From: Bacteroidales bacterium
Lineage (GTDB): Bacteria > Bacteroidota > Bacteroidia > Bacteroidales > P3
DNA: 64,000 nucleotides
Assembly: GCA_017480785.1 (NCBI GenBank)
Contig: JAFURZ010000007.1
Span: forward strand, 186,001 to 250,000
Reading direction: 5' to 3'
This document shows, in pieces, positions 52,014 through 60,077 of the stretch (positions are counted from its first letter, which is position 1; each line of letters starts with the position of its first letter). Below the pieces are notes generated by a model, which saw only the letters and a program-made list of their open reading frames with translations, did no database searches and was not told where the DNA came from. Both the position numbers and the translations under genes were made by a program.

Positions 52014-53861
52014 TTATTTCTCAAAGGACTGCATGTCAACCAATTTACGGTAGATGCCGTCGGCCGAGACGAGCTCTTCGTGGGTGCCCTGTTCCACAAT
52101 ACGGCCATGGTCGAGGACGACGATGCGGTCGGCATGTCGGATGGTGGCCAGGCGGTGGGCGATGACGACGGCGGTGCGGCCGCGCATGAGGGCGTCGAGC
52201 CCCTGCTGCACCTGCTGCTCGGACTCGGAGTCGAGGGCCGAGGTGGCCTCGTCGAGGAGGAGGATGGGGGTGTTGCGCAGCACGGCGCGGGCAATGGAGA
52301 GGCGCTGGCGCTGGCCGCCGCTGAGGTTGAGGCCGCGGTCGCCGATGACGGTGTCGTAGCCGTCGGGCAGCGACATGATGAAGTCGTGGGCGTTGGCCAC
52401 GCGGGCGGCCGCCTCTATCTCGGCCTGGGTGTAGCCCTGCGAGCCGAACGAGATGTTGTTGGCCACCGTGTCGTTGAAGAGTATGCAGTTCTGGCTGACG
52501 AGGCCGAAGAGGGCACGCAGCGAGTTGATGTTGGCCTCCTTGATGGGGTTGCCGTCGATGGTGATGAGGCCCTCGGTGCAGTCGTAGAAGCGGGGCAGGA
52601 GGTCGACGAGGGTGCTCTTGCCGGCACCCGAGGGGCCTACCAGGGCGATGGTCTTGCCATGGGGGATGGTGAGGCTGACATGGTCGAGCACCGTGTGGCG
52701 CTCCTTCGCGGTGGAGCCCTGCGGGGCCTCCTCGTAGCTGAAAGAGACGTCGTGGAGCTCGATGGCGTGGTGGAATCCGTCGAGGACCTTGGCGTCGGGG
52801 GCTTCGAGGATGACCTCGTCGGCGTCGAGCACCTCGAGGAAGCGTGCCGCCGAGGCGGAGCCTTTCTGCAGGCTGTTGTAGGCCTTGACAATGGCCTGGA
52901 TGGGCGGTATGAGGCGGGCAAAGACGATGACGAAGAAGATGAACACCGAGGGATGGATGCTTCCGTCGATGACTTGCCAGCCGCCAACGATAAGGATGAA
53001 GACGAGCGCCAGGGTGCCGAGTATCTCGGAGAGGGGGCTGGAGAGCTCGCGGCGGCGCGTCACCCGCACCATGGAGCGGGCATAGTCGGCGTTGAGGCGC
53101 CGGAAGCCCTGCTCCCGCCGCTCCTCGCGTCCGAACGACTTGATGGCCCTCAGGTTGGCCAGCGACTCGTCGAGCCAGGCGAAGAGTACGCCCAGGCGCG
53201 ACTGGCCGAGCTGCGAGTTGCGCTTCAGGCTGCGCCCTATGCGGGCGATGAGCCATACCCCCACCGGCAGCACCACCAGGAAGAGCACGAAGAGGCGCCA
53301 CGAGACAAAGAGCAGCATGAAGGAAAAGACAATGACGTTGACCGGGTCCTTGACGAGCGACTGGAGGGTGCTCACCACACTCCACTCCACATCGAAAAGG
53401 TCGTTGGCCATGCGGCTGATGAGGTCGCCCCGCCGTTTGCGGTTGAAGTAGCTGATGGGGAGGATAGTGACGCGCCGGTAGATGTCGTTGCGCAAGTGCT
53501 CTATCATCCCGTTGCGGATGGTGCTGAGGAATGCCAGGGCGAGGTAGCGGAAGAGGTTGCTCAGCAGCGAGCAGGCCAGGTAGCCGCCCGCCACAGCCAA
53601 CAGGCACGGCCACAGGCCATAGACCCCGCGCCAGCCGTGCAGGTGCCAGAAGGCCCAGTCGGTCAGGGCCTGCTGGTTCAATGCGAAGGCAGGCTGCGTG
53701 GCGGCGACCTCGCCGGTGCCGAACAGCAGCTCGACGAAGGGCACTATCATCACGTAGGACCCCAGGTTGAAGAGTATGTGCAGCACATTGAAAAGAACAT
53801 TGCAGCCAATCTGCCATGGGTAGTAGCGCAGGTAGCGGAATATGCGGAGGATGGGCTTCAT
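52014..53861 (-). CDS. ABC transporter, MsbA-type lipid exporter
   Basis: A 615-residue fused permease-ATPase. Six membrane segments lie in about residues 15-330, and the ABC domain has Walker A GPSGAGKST, signature LSGGQRQRLSIARA and Walker B ILLLDEATSALD. The architecture and length fit MsbA, which flips lipid A-core, though drug or lipid exporters of the same class cannot be excluded. The start at 53861 overlaps the upstream OmpA-like gene by 4 bp. It is the last gene of the suf-containing operon. Confidence 0.88.
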   Translation of the reverse strand: MKPILRIFRYLRYYPWQIGCNVLFNVLHILFNLGSYVMIVPFVELLFGTGEVAATQPAFALNQQALTDWAFWHLHGWRGVYGLWPCLLAVAGGYLACSLLSNLFRYLALAFLSTIRNGMIEHLRNDIYRRVTILPISYFNRKRRGDLISRMANDLFDVEWSVVSTLQSLVKDPVNVIVFSFMLLFVSWRLFVLFLVVLPVGVWLIARIGRSLKRNSQLGQSRLGVLFAWLDESLANLRAIKSFGREERREQGFRRLNADYARSMVRVTRRRELSSPLSEILGTLALVFILIVGGWQVIDGSIHPSVFIFFVIVFARLIPPIQAIVKAYNSLQKGSASAARFLEVLDADEVILEAPDAKVLDGFHHAIELHDVSFSYEEAPQGSTAKERHTVLDHVSLTIPHGKTIALVGPSGAGKSTLVDLLPRFYDCTEGLITIDGNPIKEANINSLRALFGLVSQNCILFNDTVANNISFGSQGYTQAEIEAAARVANAHDFIMSLPDGYDTVIGDRGLNLSGGQRQRLSIARAVLRNTPILLLDEATSALDSESEQQVQQGLDALMRGRTAVVIAHRLATIRHADRIVVLDHGRIVEQGTHEELVSADGIYRKLVDMQSFEK

Positions 53862-55561
53862 TGCAGGCGGATTTGAGATTGCTTGATATCGGTGCCGCCA
53901 CGGGCTGTCAGCCGTTCGGCCCTGATGCCCTTTTGCCGCAGGCTGTCGACCGCCGCCTGGGCGTCGGCCGCCTTGGGGCTCTCGACGACGATATGCACCC
54001 GGGGATGCTCCACAAGCCACTCCTTCAAGGCGTCAAGGGCGGGCTCAGACAGCGCTATCGCCGTCAGCGAGTCGGCCTGCCTCACCGTCCTGCCGTCCAG
54101 GTCCCGGGCCTTGCCGCAGAGGATGACGGGCAGCGGACCGTCGATGAGTACCGCAGCAGTATATTGTTCAGAGAGCATCAGCACGGTATCACGGTGCTCC
54201 GAAGCCAGATGGATGCGGCACAGGCGCATGGGCTCCGGCCGTGCGGCGGGGTAAAGGTCGAACAGGAAGACGTCGCTGCTGCGGGCGTCCTCCGGCTTGG
54301 CGGCATAGTAGGCCTGACGGCCGTCGGCCGTGACTCCGAAGGACACGGCATCGTCCTCGCCGTTGATGGGCAACCCCAGGTTGGTGGGGCGGTTGCCGTA
54401 GGGGTCGGCGAGGTCGGAGAAGTAGACGTCGTAGCCGCCGAAGCCCTGCCACCCGTCGCTGAGGAAGTAGAGCGTGCGCCCGTCGGCAGCCAGGAAGGGG
54501 GCCTTCTCGTTGCCGGCGGTGTTGATGTTGGTCCCTAGGTTCTCCGCACGACTCCAGTCGCCGTTCTTCAGCCGATGGCAACGCCAGAGGTCGATGCCGC
54601 CGGCCCCGCCTTTGCGGTTGGAGGCGAAGATGAGCGTGCGCCCGTCGGCGCTGACGGAAGGTTGCGATTCCCAGGTGCGGTCACCGTTCACCTGCGGCCC
54701 CAGCGGCTCGGGCTCCTGCCACACTCCCTCCACGCACCGCACACGGTAGATGTCGCTGTTGGCATAGCCCCCGCTGTTACGAATGACGGAATAATAAAGC
54801 TCCGACCCGTCGGCCGTGAGGCTGACCATGCCCTCCGGGTCACCGCTGTTGAACGGGGGCGGCAGCTCCACGCCCTTGCTGAAAGCCGTGTCGCCCAGCC
54901 GCTTGCTGCTGTACAGGCGCCACTGCTTCTGCTCCAGTTCCCGGCTGTAGAAGGTGCGCTCCGACGATACCGGGACCTCCCTGAGGTAGTAGAAGGTCTG
55001 CCCGTCGGGGCTGAGGTAGGGCAGCAACTCGTTTTGGCGCGAGCTGACGCCCTCCACCCGACGTGGGTCGAACGGAGCCATATTGAGCATTGCCTCGGCC
55101 AGGAAGCGCGACCAGTAGAGGTAGTTCGACGCCTCCTCATAGACGGCCATCCAGGCGGCATTGTCCGTGCCGTTGGAAAGTTGGAAGTAGCGGTCGAGCT
55201 CGGCCACCGCCTCGTCGAACCGGTCGTCGGTGTAGTGTACGAGACCCATGTAGTAGTGGGCCAACGCATCGGGGTAGTCGGGGTCGAGCTCTATGCATCG
55301 GGTAAAGTAACGGCGGATGGCGGCGGTGTTGAAGCCGTCCTTGACAGCCGTCATGCCGAGCCAGAACTGCACGTCGGCCGACTTGGGGTTGCGTCCCGCC
55401 AGGCGGCGCAGCTGCTGTGCAGCCTCACGGTACTGGTGCTTCCCGTAGCAAGCCACGGCCTTCTCGTAGGCTGCCTTGTCGCCCTGCTTCACACCGCACC
55501 CCTGCCCCATCGCCATCAGCGGCAGGCAGACAAGCAGCAGCAGGTGTACGAGGCGACGCAT
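53858..55561 (-). CDS. TPR, beta-propeller (PD40) and OmpA-like protein, possible PorE-type T9SS component
   Basis: A 567-residue exported protein. Signal peptide, then TPR repeats (about 25-150), PD40/WD40-like propeller blades (about 180-400; recurring SADGRTLIFASNRKGG, LAADGRTLYFLSDGWQGFGGYDVYF), a short beta domain, and an OmpA-like C-terminus (about 490-567: ALDALKEWLVEHPRVHIVVESPKAADAQAAVDSLRQKGI). This order resembles PorE of the type IX secretion system, an outer-membrane-associated peptidoglycan binder. The lipobox is weak (MGQGC). Start overlaps sufD by 1 bp and end overlaps msbA by 4 bp. Confidence 0.72.
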   Translation of the reverse strand: MRRLVHLLLLVCLPLMAMGQGCGVKQGDKAAYEKAVACYGKHQYREAAQQLRRLAGRNPKSADVQFWLGMTAVKDGFNTAAIRRYFTRCIELDPDYPDALAHYYMGLVHYTDDRFDEAVAELDRYFQLSNGTDNAAWMAVYEEASNYLYWSRFLAEAMLNMAPFDPRRVEGVSSRQNELLPYLSPDGQTFYYLREVPVSSERTFYSRELEQKQWRLYSSKRLGDTAFSKGVELPPPFNSGDPEGMVSLTADGSELYYSVIRNSGGYANSDIYRVRCVEGVWQEPEPLGPQVNGDRTWESQPSVSADGRTLIFASNRKGGAGGIDLWRCHRLKNGDWSRAENLGTNINTAGNEKAPFLAADGRTLYFLSDGWQGFGGYDVYFSDLADPYGNRPTNLGLPINGEDDAVSFGVTADGRQAYYAAKPEDARSSDVFLFDLYPAARPEPMRLCRIHLASEHRDTVLMLSEQYTAAVLIDGPLPVILCGKARDLDGRTVRQADSLTAIALSEPALDALKEWLVEHPRVHIVVESPKAADAQAAVDSLRQKGIRAERLTARGGTDIKQSQIRLQ

Positions 55562-56490
55562 CAGAGGCGGGTGACATCAATCTCGAAGTGGGCGTCGGGC
55601 CCGTTACAGGGGTTCTTGCAGGCTATGGCGCAGTCGGCACACGAGGTCAGCTCGCCATGCAGACGCTTCTTCACCATATCGCCCACGGCATCGCGCAGAC
55701 TCTCTATGGCGATGTTGCGTATCACTTCGTCGCAGAAGGCGTAGCTGAGCATCGTCACCGCCGTGCGCTGGCTGATGCCTCGCGTCATCAGGTAGAACAT
55801 GGCCTGCTCGTCGAGCTGGCCTATTGTCGAGCCATGCGAACACTTCACATCGTCGTTGTATATCTCCAGGAAGGGGCGCGTGTCGACATGAGCCTTGTCG
55901 GTGAGCAGTATGTTGCGGTTGGTCTGGTAGGCCTCGGTCTTCACGGCACCGTCCTGCACCAGCACGTGCCCGTTGAAGCGGGCCCGGGCTGCGTCGTCGA
56001 CGATGCCCTTGTACAACTCGCGGCTCTGGCAGTGGGGCTTGGCATGCTCCACGAAGATGTAGTTGTCGCACTGCTGTTCGCGGTCAATCAGGTAGAGCCC
56101 GTCGGCCTGAAGCGCGCAGTGTTCACCCTGCATACGCACCACCACGTTGTTGCGCACATGCCCTCCGCCGAGGGTGAGGGTGCAGAGGTCGGCCGAGGCA
56201 CCCTCCTGCATCGTCAGCTGCAAGTCGGTGAGGTGGCGCTCGGGGGTGTTCATCCCCTGCAGGCGATAGAGGGTGAGCTGGGCGCCGGCACCCAAGCTGA
56301 CAGCCAGGTTCTCTTCGTCATCCATGATGCTGTAGCCGTTGCCTTCGCGAAGCATGAACATCGGGGCATCGGCGGCATTGCAGAGCACCACGACGCACTT
56401 CTCGCCATCGCCTACAGCCACGTGCCGCTGCGGCGCCTGGGTGCGCCAGCTGTCGGTCCACACATCGGGCAGTTGGTCTTTCCTTATCAT
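55561..56490 (-). CDS. sufD: Fe-S assembly protein SufD (short form)
   Basis: A 309-residue protein with the SufBD beta-helix core (VVRMQGEHCALQADGLYLIDREQQCDNYIFVEHAKPHCQSRELYKGIVDDAARARFNGHVLVQDGAVKTEAYQTNRNILLTDKAHVDTRPFLEIYNDDVKCSHGSTIGQLDEQAMFYLMTRGI). The Cys and His of CSHGSTIG are the conserved ones. It is shorter than the usual 400-450 residues, lacking part of the N-terminus, and ends in a Cys-rich tail (SCADCAIACKNPC). It pairs with SufC (4-bp overlap); sufB is not adjacent. Confidence 0.9.
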   Translation of the reverse strand: MIRKDQLPDVWTDSWRTQAPQRHVAVGDGEKCVVVLCNAADAPMFMLREGNGYSIMDDEENLAVSLGAGAQLTLYRLQGMNTPERHLTDLQLTMQEGASADLCTLTLGGGHVRNNVVVRMQGEHCALQADGLYLIDREQQCDNYIFVEHAKPHCQSRELYKGIVDDAARARFNGHVLVQDGAVKTEAYQTNRNILLTDKAHVDTRPFLEIYNDDVKCSHGSTIGQLDEQAMFYLMTRGISQRTAVTMLSYAFCDEVIRNIAIESLRDAVGDMVKKRLHGELTSCADCAIACKNPCNGPDAHFEIDVTRL

Positions 56491-57245
56491 TGTCCCAACT
56501 CCTCTTTAATCCAGTCGTAGCCCTTCTCCTCCAGCTCCAAGGCCAACTCCTTCGGACCGGTCTTGACGATGCGGCCCTCGTAGAGCACATGCACAAAGTC
56601 GGGCACTATGTAGTCGAGCAGGCGCTGGTAGTGCGTGATGACGATGGTGGCGTTGTCCTTCGACCGCAGCTGGTTGACGCCGCCGGCCACGATGCGCAGC
56701 GCGTCGATGTCGAGGCCGCTGTCGGTCTCGTCCAGGATGCTCAGCGTCGGATTGAGCATCGCCATCTGGAATATCTCGTTCTTCTTCTTCTCGCCGCCGC
56801 TGAAGCCCTCGTTCACCGAGCGGTTGGCCAGGTTGGTGGTCATCTCCACCACCTTCTTCTTCTCCTCCATCAGCTTGAGGAACTCCGACCCGCTCAAGGG
56901 GTCGAGGCCGTGGTACTTGCGCTGCTCGTTGACGGCGGTGCGCATGAAGTTGGTGATGCTCACCCCCGGTATCTCCACCGGGTACTGGAAGCCGAGGAAG
57001 ATGCCCTCGCAGGCGCGCTGGTCCACGGGCAGGTCCAGGATGTTCTTCCCGTTGTAGAGCACCTCGCCAGCGGTGACAGTGTACTTGGGGTTGCCGGCCA
57101 CCACACCCGCCAGGGTGCTCTTGCCGTTGCCGTTGGGACCCATGATGGCATGCACCTCGCCGCGATTCACCTCAAGGTCGACACCCTTCAGTATCTCGCG
57201 CTCTCCTATCGAGGCATGCAGGTTACGTATTGAGAGTAATGACAT
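56487..57245 (-). CDS. sufC: Fe-S assembly ATPase SufC
   Basis: A 252-residue ABC-type ATPase. Walker A GPNGNGKST is at residues 36-44, the signature region FSGGEKKKNEIFQMAML is typical of SufC, and Walker B appears as LSILDETDSGLD. It powers the SufBCD scaffold for Fe-S cluster assembly. The first gene of a four-gene overlapping operon; a -7 box lies 60 bp upstream. sufB and sufS are not in the window. Confidence 0.96.
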   Translation of the reverse strand: MSLLSIRNLHASIGEREILKGVDLEVNRGEVHAIMGPNGNGKSTLAGVVAGNPKYTVTAGEVLYNGKNILDLPVDQRACEGIFLGFQYPVEIPGVSITNFMRTAVNEQRKYHGLDPLSGSEFLKLMEEKKKVVEMTTNLANRSVNEGFSGGEKKKNEIFQMAMLNPTLSILDETDSGLDIDALRIVAGGVNQLRSKDNATIVITHYQRLLDYIVPDFVHVLYEGRIVKTGPKELALELEEKGYDWIKEELGQ

Positions 57246-57304
57246 AGCATTATCGTTTTGAACGTTAATATATTATATTTACCGGGCCTGTTACAGCCAT
57301 TATG

Positions 57305-57312
57305 CAAAGATA
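57305..57312 (-). promoter_or_regulatory. -7 box of sufCD operon
   Basis: TATCTTTG on the minus strand, 59 bp upstream of sufC. No Fe-S-type operator is recognised. Confidence 0.7.
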
Positions 57313-57603
57313 CGCATTATTTTCGACATGACGACGAAAAAAGTTTCCGTTTGTCAATTCCGCCCCTCCGGCGACGCATTCCGTGGCCCTCGGACGGCCT
57401 CCAATATAAGGCCGTTTTCCGAAAAAGGGCAAAATCGACCCACGAAAGTACCCAACTTTCCCAAAAAAGTACCCAACTGTCCCACTCCGCCCACTGGCCG
57501 GCCGACCCTTCTTTTGCCCCTTTTCCGGCCTTCGGCAGGGGGGCTTGCTCTCCCTCGCGAAGAAAAAAAGTATGCACTTGCCGCGGAATTCAAAAAAAAG
57601 GTG

Positions 57604-57611
57604 TATCTTTG
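57604..57611 (+). promoter_or_regulatory. -7 box of SAM hydrolase-like gene
   Basis: TATCTTTG ends only 9 nt before the start codon at 57621, leaving almost no room for a leader. Confidence 0.75.
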
Positions 57612-57620
57612 CACCCGATT

Positions 57621-58394
57621 ATGAAAACGCCAATAGCTACACTGACAACCGATTGGGGCGAACGGGGCTTCTTTGCCGGCATGGTAAAAGGGGCGCTGAT
57701 GAACCTCGTGGAGGGCGTCCAGGTGGTCGATGTCACCCATGGGCTGAAGGCGTTCAACATCATGGAAGCCAGCTTCGTGGTGCGCCACGGCTGCCTCGGC
57801 TTCCCCGCCGGCACCGTCCACATCATCGACGTAGCCTCGCAGCAGCCTTTCCTCGCCTTGCGGGCCCGCGGACAGTACTACATCTGCTCCGACAACGGCC
57901 TGCCGGCGCTCGTCTTCGGCGACGAAGTGGAAGAGGCTGTCAGCATCGCCACCCAGCCGGGCGGCATCTACAACTTCGCCGCCTACAACCTCTTCGTACC
58001 CGTGGCGGCGCGCCTCCTGAAAGGCACTCCCCTGTCCGACATCGGGCCGCGCCACACGCAGCTGCTGCAACGCCCGCGGGCCAACTACATCCAGCAGGGC
58101 GACTACTACCGCATCTACGTGCACTATGTCGACGACTACGGCAACGTCTACCTCGGCATGAGCTACCGCGAATTCGAGCAGCTGCGGCAGGGACGCCCCT
58201 TCGTGCTGCAGGTCAAGGAGATGACCGTCACCGAACTCACCCCCTCCTACCTGCGTGCCGACGGCGGCAGCGACCTCAACCTGCGCCTCACCGTCTCGGC
58301 CACCGGCCAGCTCGAGCTGGCCCTGCAGGACCACTCCCTCGCCGGCCTCGCCGGCCTCAAAGTCAACGAGAGCGTCCTGCTCCGCTTCAAATAA
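57621..58394 (+). CDS. S-adenosyl-L-methionine hydrolase/halogenase-fold (DUF62) protein
   Basis: A 257-residue enzyme of the SAM hydroxide adenosyltransferase family, which cleaves SAM with water to adenosine and methionine. The N-terminus TLTTDWGERGFFAGMVKGAL and VDVTHGLKAFNIMEASFVV matches the family start, and the catalytic-water region with Asp and the ICSDNGLPALVF strand are seen. The start is fixed by the family N-terminus. It may influence SAM level, relevant to luxS/mtnN encoded 44 kb away. The stop is 1 bp from the convergent DUF3078 stop. Confidence 0.9.
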   Translation: MKTPIATLTTDWGERGFFAGMVKGALMNLVEGVQVVDVTHGLKAFNIMEASFVVRHGCLGFPAGTVHIIDVASQQPFLALRARGQYYICSDNGLPALVFGDEVEEAVSIATQPGGIYNFAAYNLFVPVAARLLKGTPLSDIGPRHTQLLQRPRANYIQQGDYYRIYVHYVDDYGNVYLGMSYREFEQLRQGRPFVLQVKEMTVTELTPSYLRADGGSDLNLRLTVSATGQLELALQDHSLAGLAGLKVNESVLLRFK

Positions 58395-58395
58395 A

Positions 58396-59487
58396 TCACG
58401 CCTTCGGGGTCTTCCAGCTGAAGAACACCTGCACGCCGGCCATCTGGTAGATTTGCCAGTGGCCCCACTTGCCCATACCGCTGAAGTCGGTATCCCACTT
58501 GAGGTTGAGGGCGAAGTTGGCGGCGATATGGCTCGAGAAGCGGTAGTCAAGCTTCACCTCGAAGTCGAGGTCGGTTTCGAAGGCACGCTTGGCCAGCCAG
58601 CCTTTGGCCGACATGCCGTCCCACGTCTCTCCCTCGGCGAGGGTGTATTTCGAGTTGGCAGCCATCGCGGTGGCGTCATTGTCCCAAGCCATGTTGGACG
58701 ACTTCTTGTAGTCGTAGAAGAGCTCGGCACGGGCGTAGAGGTCGAGGCTGGGCAGGATGTCCTTCTTCAGGTACTGGGCCTTGATGTAGCTACCGAGGGC
58801 GAAGTAGGCATGGCTGAAGGTGGAGGGGTCGGCGGCATCGAAGTTGTCGGGCTGGATGACACCGTAGGTGCGGCCGCCGGCGATGAGCGAGTCGTTGACG
58901 ACGAAGGTGGTCTTACCGGTCAGGAACGAGAGCGACACCGACCAGGTCTCCTTCTTGTGCTCGAACGAGAGGGCGGTGGTCAGGTAGGCCGGGGCGAAGA
59001 AGCTGCTCACCATGGTCTGGGTCTGGTTGACGCCGATGCCGTCGTACTCGTAGCCGGCGCCGAACTGGGTCTTCAGGTTGGCCGTGAACGAGGCGCCCCA
59101 GCCCTTGTAGGCGTTCCAGCTGATGGCGCTGGTGAGGTCGATTTTATCGTTGCTCTTGCGCCGGGTCTCGAAGAGGCCGCCCACGCTGTCGGCGCTGCTG
59201 TTGTCGAGGTCCTGCCAGGCATAGCCGTAGGCCAGGTCGACCACGTTGTCCCACACGAACTTGGGGTGAGTGTACTTGTAGTTGCCGAAGAACGTCGCCG
59301 TGGCGTCAATCTGCGAGTTACCACTGGTGGACCAGTTGTTGAACATCGTCTCGCTGACTTTCAGCGCCGGGGTGCTGCTGGTCTCCCACTTGCCCGCGGG
59401 GGCGGCGGATTCGGCGGGTTCGTCCTGTGCCGAGGCCACGCCGGCCGTCAAAGCAAGGGCTGCCAGAATTGTAAAGAGTTTTCTCAT
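58396..59487 (-). CDS. DUF3078 outer-membrane-associated protein
   Basis: A 363-residue protein with signal peptide MRKLFTILAALALTAGVASA. The beta-rich body (WETSSTPALKVSETMFNNWSTSGNSQIDATATFFGNYKYTHPKFVWDNVVDLAYGYAW...) and C-terminal barrel-like strands ending GVQVFFSWKTPKA match DUF3078, a Bacteroidetes outer-membrane protein family of unknown function. The start at 59487 is chosen for the signal peptide; the open frame upstream overlaps recX. Confidence 0.88.
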   Translation of the reverse strand: MRKLFTILAALALTAGVASAQDEPAESAAPAGKWETSSTPALKVSETMFNNWSTSGNSQIDATATFFGNYKYTHPKFVWDNVVDLAYGYAWQDLDNSSADSVGGLFETRRKSNDKIDLTSAISWNAYKGWGASFTANLKTQFGAGYEYDGIGVNQTQTMVSSFFAPAYLTTALSFEHKKETWSVSLSFLTGKTTFVVNDSLIAGGRTYGVIQPDNFDAADPSTFSHAYFALGSYIKAQYLKKDILPSLDLYARAELFYDYKKSSNMAWDNDATAMAANSKYTLAEGETWDGMSAKGWLAKRAFETDLDFEVKLDYRFSSHIAANFALNLKWDTDFSGMGKWGHWQIYQMAGVQVFFSWKTPKA

Positions 59488-59522
59488 TGTATTGTATTGT
59501 TTATTTGTTAGTCTGTCACCGT

Positions 59523-60008
59523 TCAACCCAGCACGCGGCTGATATCCGACGAGCTGTAGCCCCGCGAGATGAGGAACGACACCATCTTGCGCTTCACCTC
59601 CATCGTCAACTCGCCGCCCAGGGCGTGCAGCTTCTTCTCCATCTCGTCGGCCATGATGCCGAAGTAGGTCTCGTCGTCCACCACCGCCATGCCCGCCTCG
59701 ATAACCTCCTTGGGCAGGTGCTTGGCACGCAGGTGGTAGAGCACCTTCTGCCGGCCCCACCGCTGCTGCACCAGCTTGCCCTCGCAGAAAGCGCGGGCAT
59801 AGCGCTCGTCGTTCAGGTAGTCCTCCGACCGCAGCCGCTCCACGATGGGCGTCACCTCGTCGGAGGCAGCGCCCCACGAGATAAGCTTCTGGCGCACACC
59901 GCTCTCGCACTGTTCGCTGAGGGCACAGTAACGGCGCGCACGGTCAAGCAGTGCGCGTGCGTTTTCCGTCAAAACGGAGCCCTGATGCGATGTCCTTTTG
60001 CTGTCCAT
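59523..60008 (-). CDS. recX: RecX-family regulatory protein
   Basis: About 161 residues from the ATG at 60008, with tandem three-helix RecX repeats (LDRARRYCALSEQCESGVRQKLISWGAASDEVTPIVERLRSEDYLNDERYARAFCEGKLVQQRWGRQKVLYHLRAKHL...). RecX inhibits or modulates RecA filaments. A -7 box TACTTTTG at 60017-60024 fixes this start and excludes the longer frame. recA is not in the window. The gene is 35 bp upstream of the DUF3078 gene and may be co-transcribed with it. Confidence 0.92.
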   Translation of the reverse strand: MDSKRTSHQGSVLTENARALLDRARRYCALSEQCESGVRQKLISWGAASDEVTPIVERLRSEDYLNDERYARAFCEGKLVQQRWGRQKVLYHLRAKHLPKEVIEAGMAVVDDETYFGIMADEMEKKLHALGGELTMEVKRKMVSFLISRGYSSSDISRVLG

Positions 60009-60016
60009 TTGGGCTG

Positions 60017-60024
60017 CAAAAGTA
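60017..60024 (-). promoter_or_regulatory. -7 box of recX
   Basis: TACTTTTG on the minus strand, 8 nt before the start codon, again implying a very short leader. Confidence 0.7.
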
Positions 60025-60077
60025 CAAATAAAACGCGACATGGCAAAAAAAAGTTTTCCTCCACACCGCGCAGGCCA

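Larger units (their letters stand above)
57246..57620. other. divergent intergenic region
   Basis: No gene is supported; an open frame across it is an N-terminal extension without coding character. It holds the suf promoter at 57305, two tandem 21-nt-spaced copies of AAAGTACCCAACTTTCCCA / AAAGTACCCAACTGTCCCA (57445-57463, 57466-57484), and the promoter at 57604. Confidence 0.75.

Noticed and set aside
53858-55561. Calling the gene porE outright
   Set aside because: Domain order fits but the lipobox is weak and no other por genes are in the window, so only a possible assignment is given.
57258-57620. N-terminal extension of the SAM hydrolase gene
   Set aside because: The extension is Arg/Pro/Ser-rich, contains the repeat and promoter sequences, and family members start at the equivalent of 57621.
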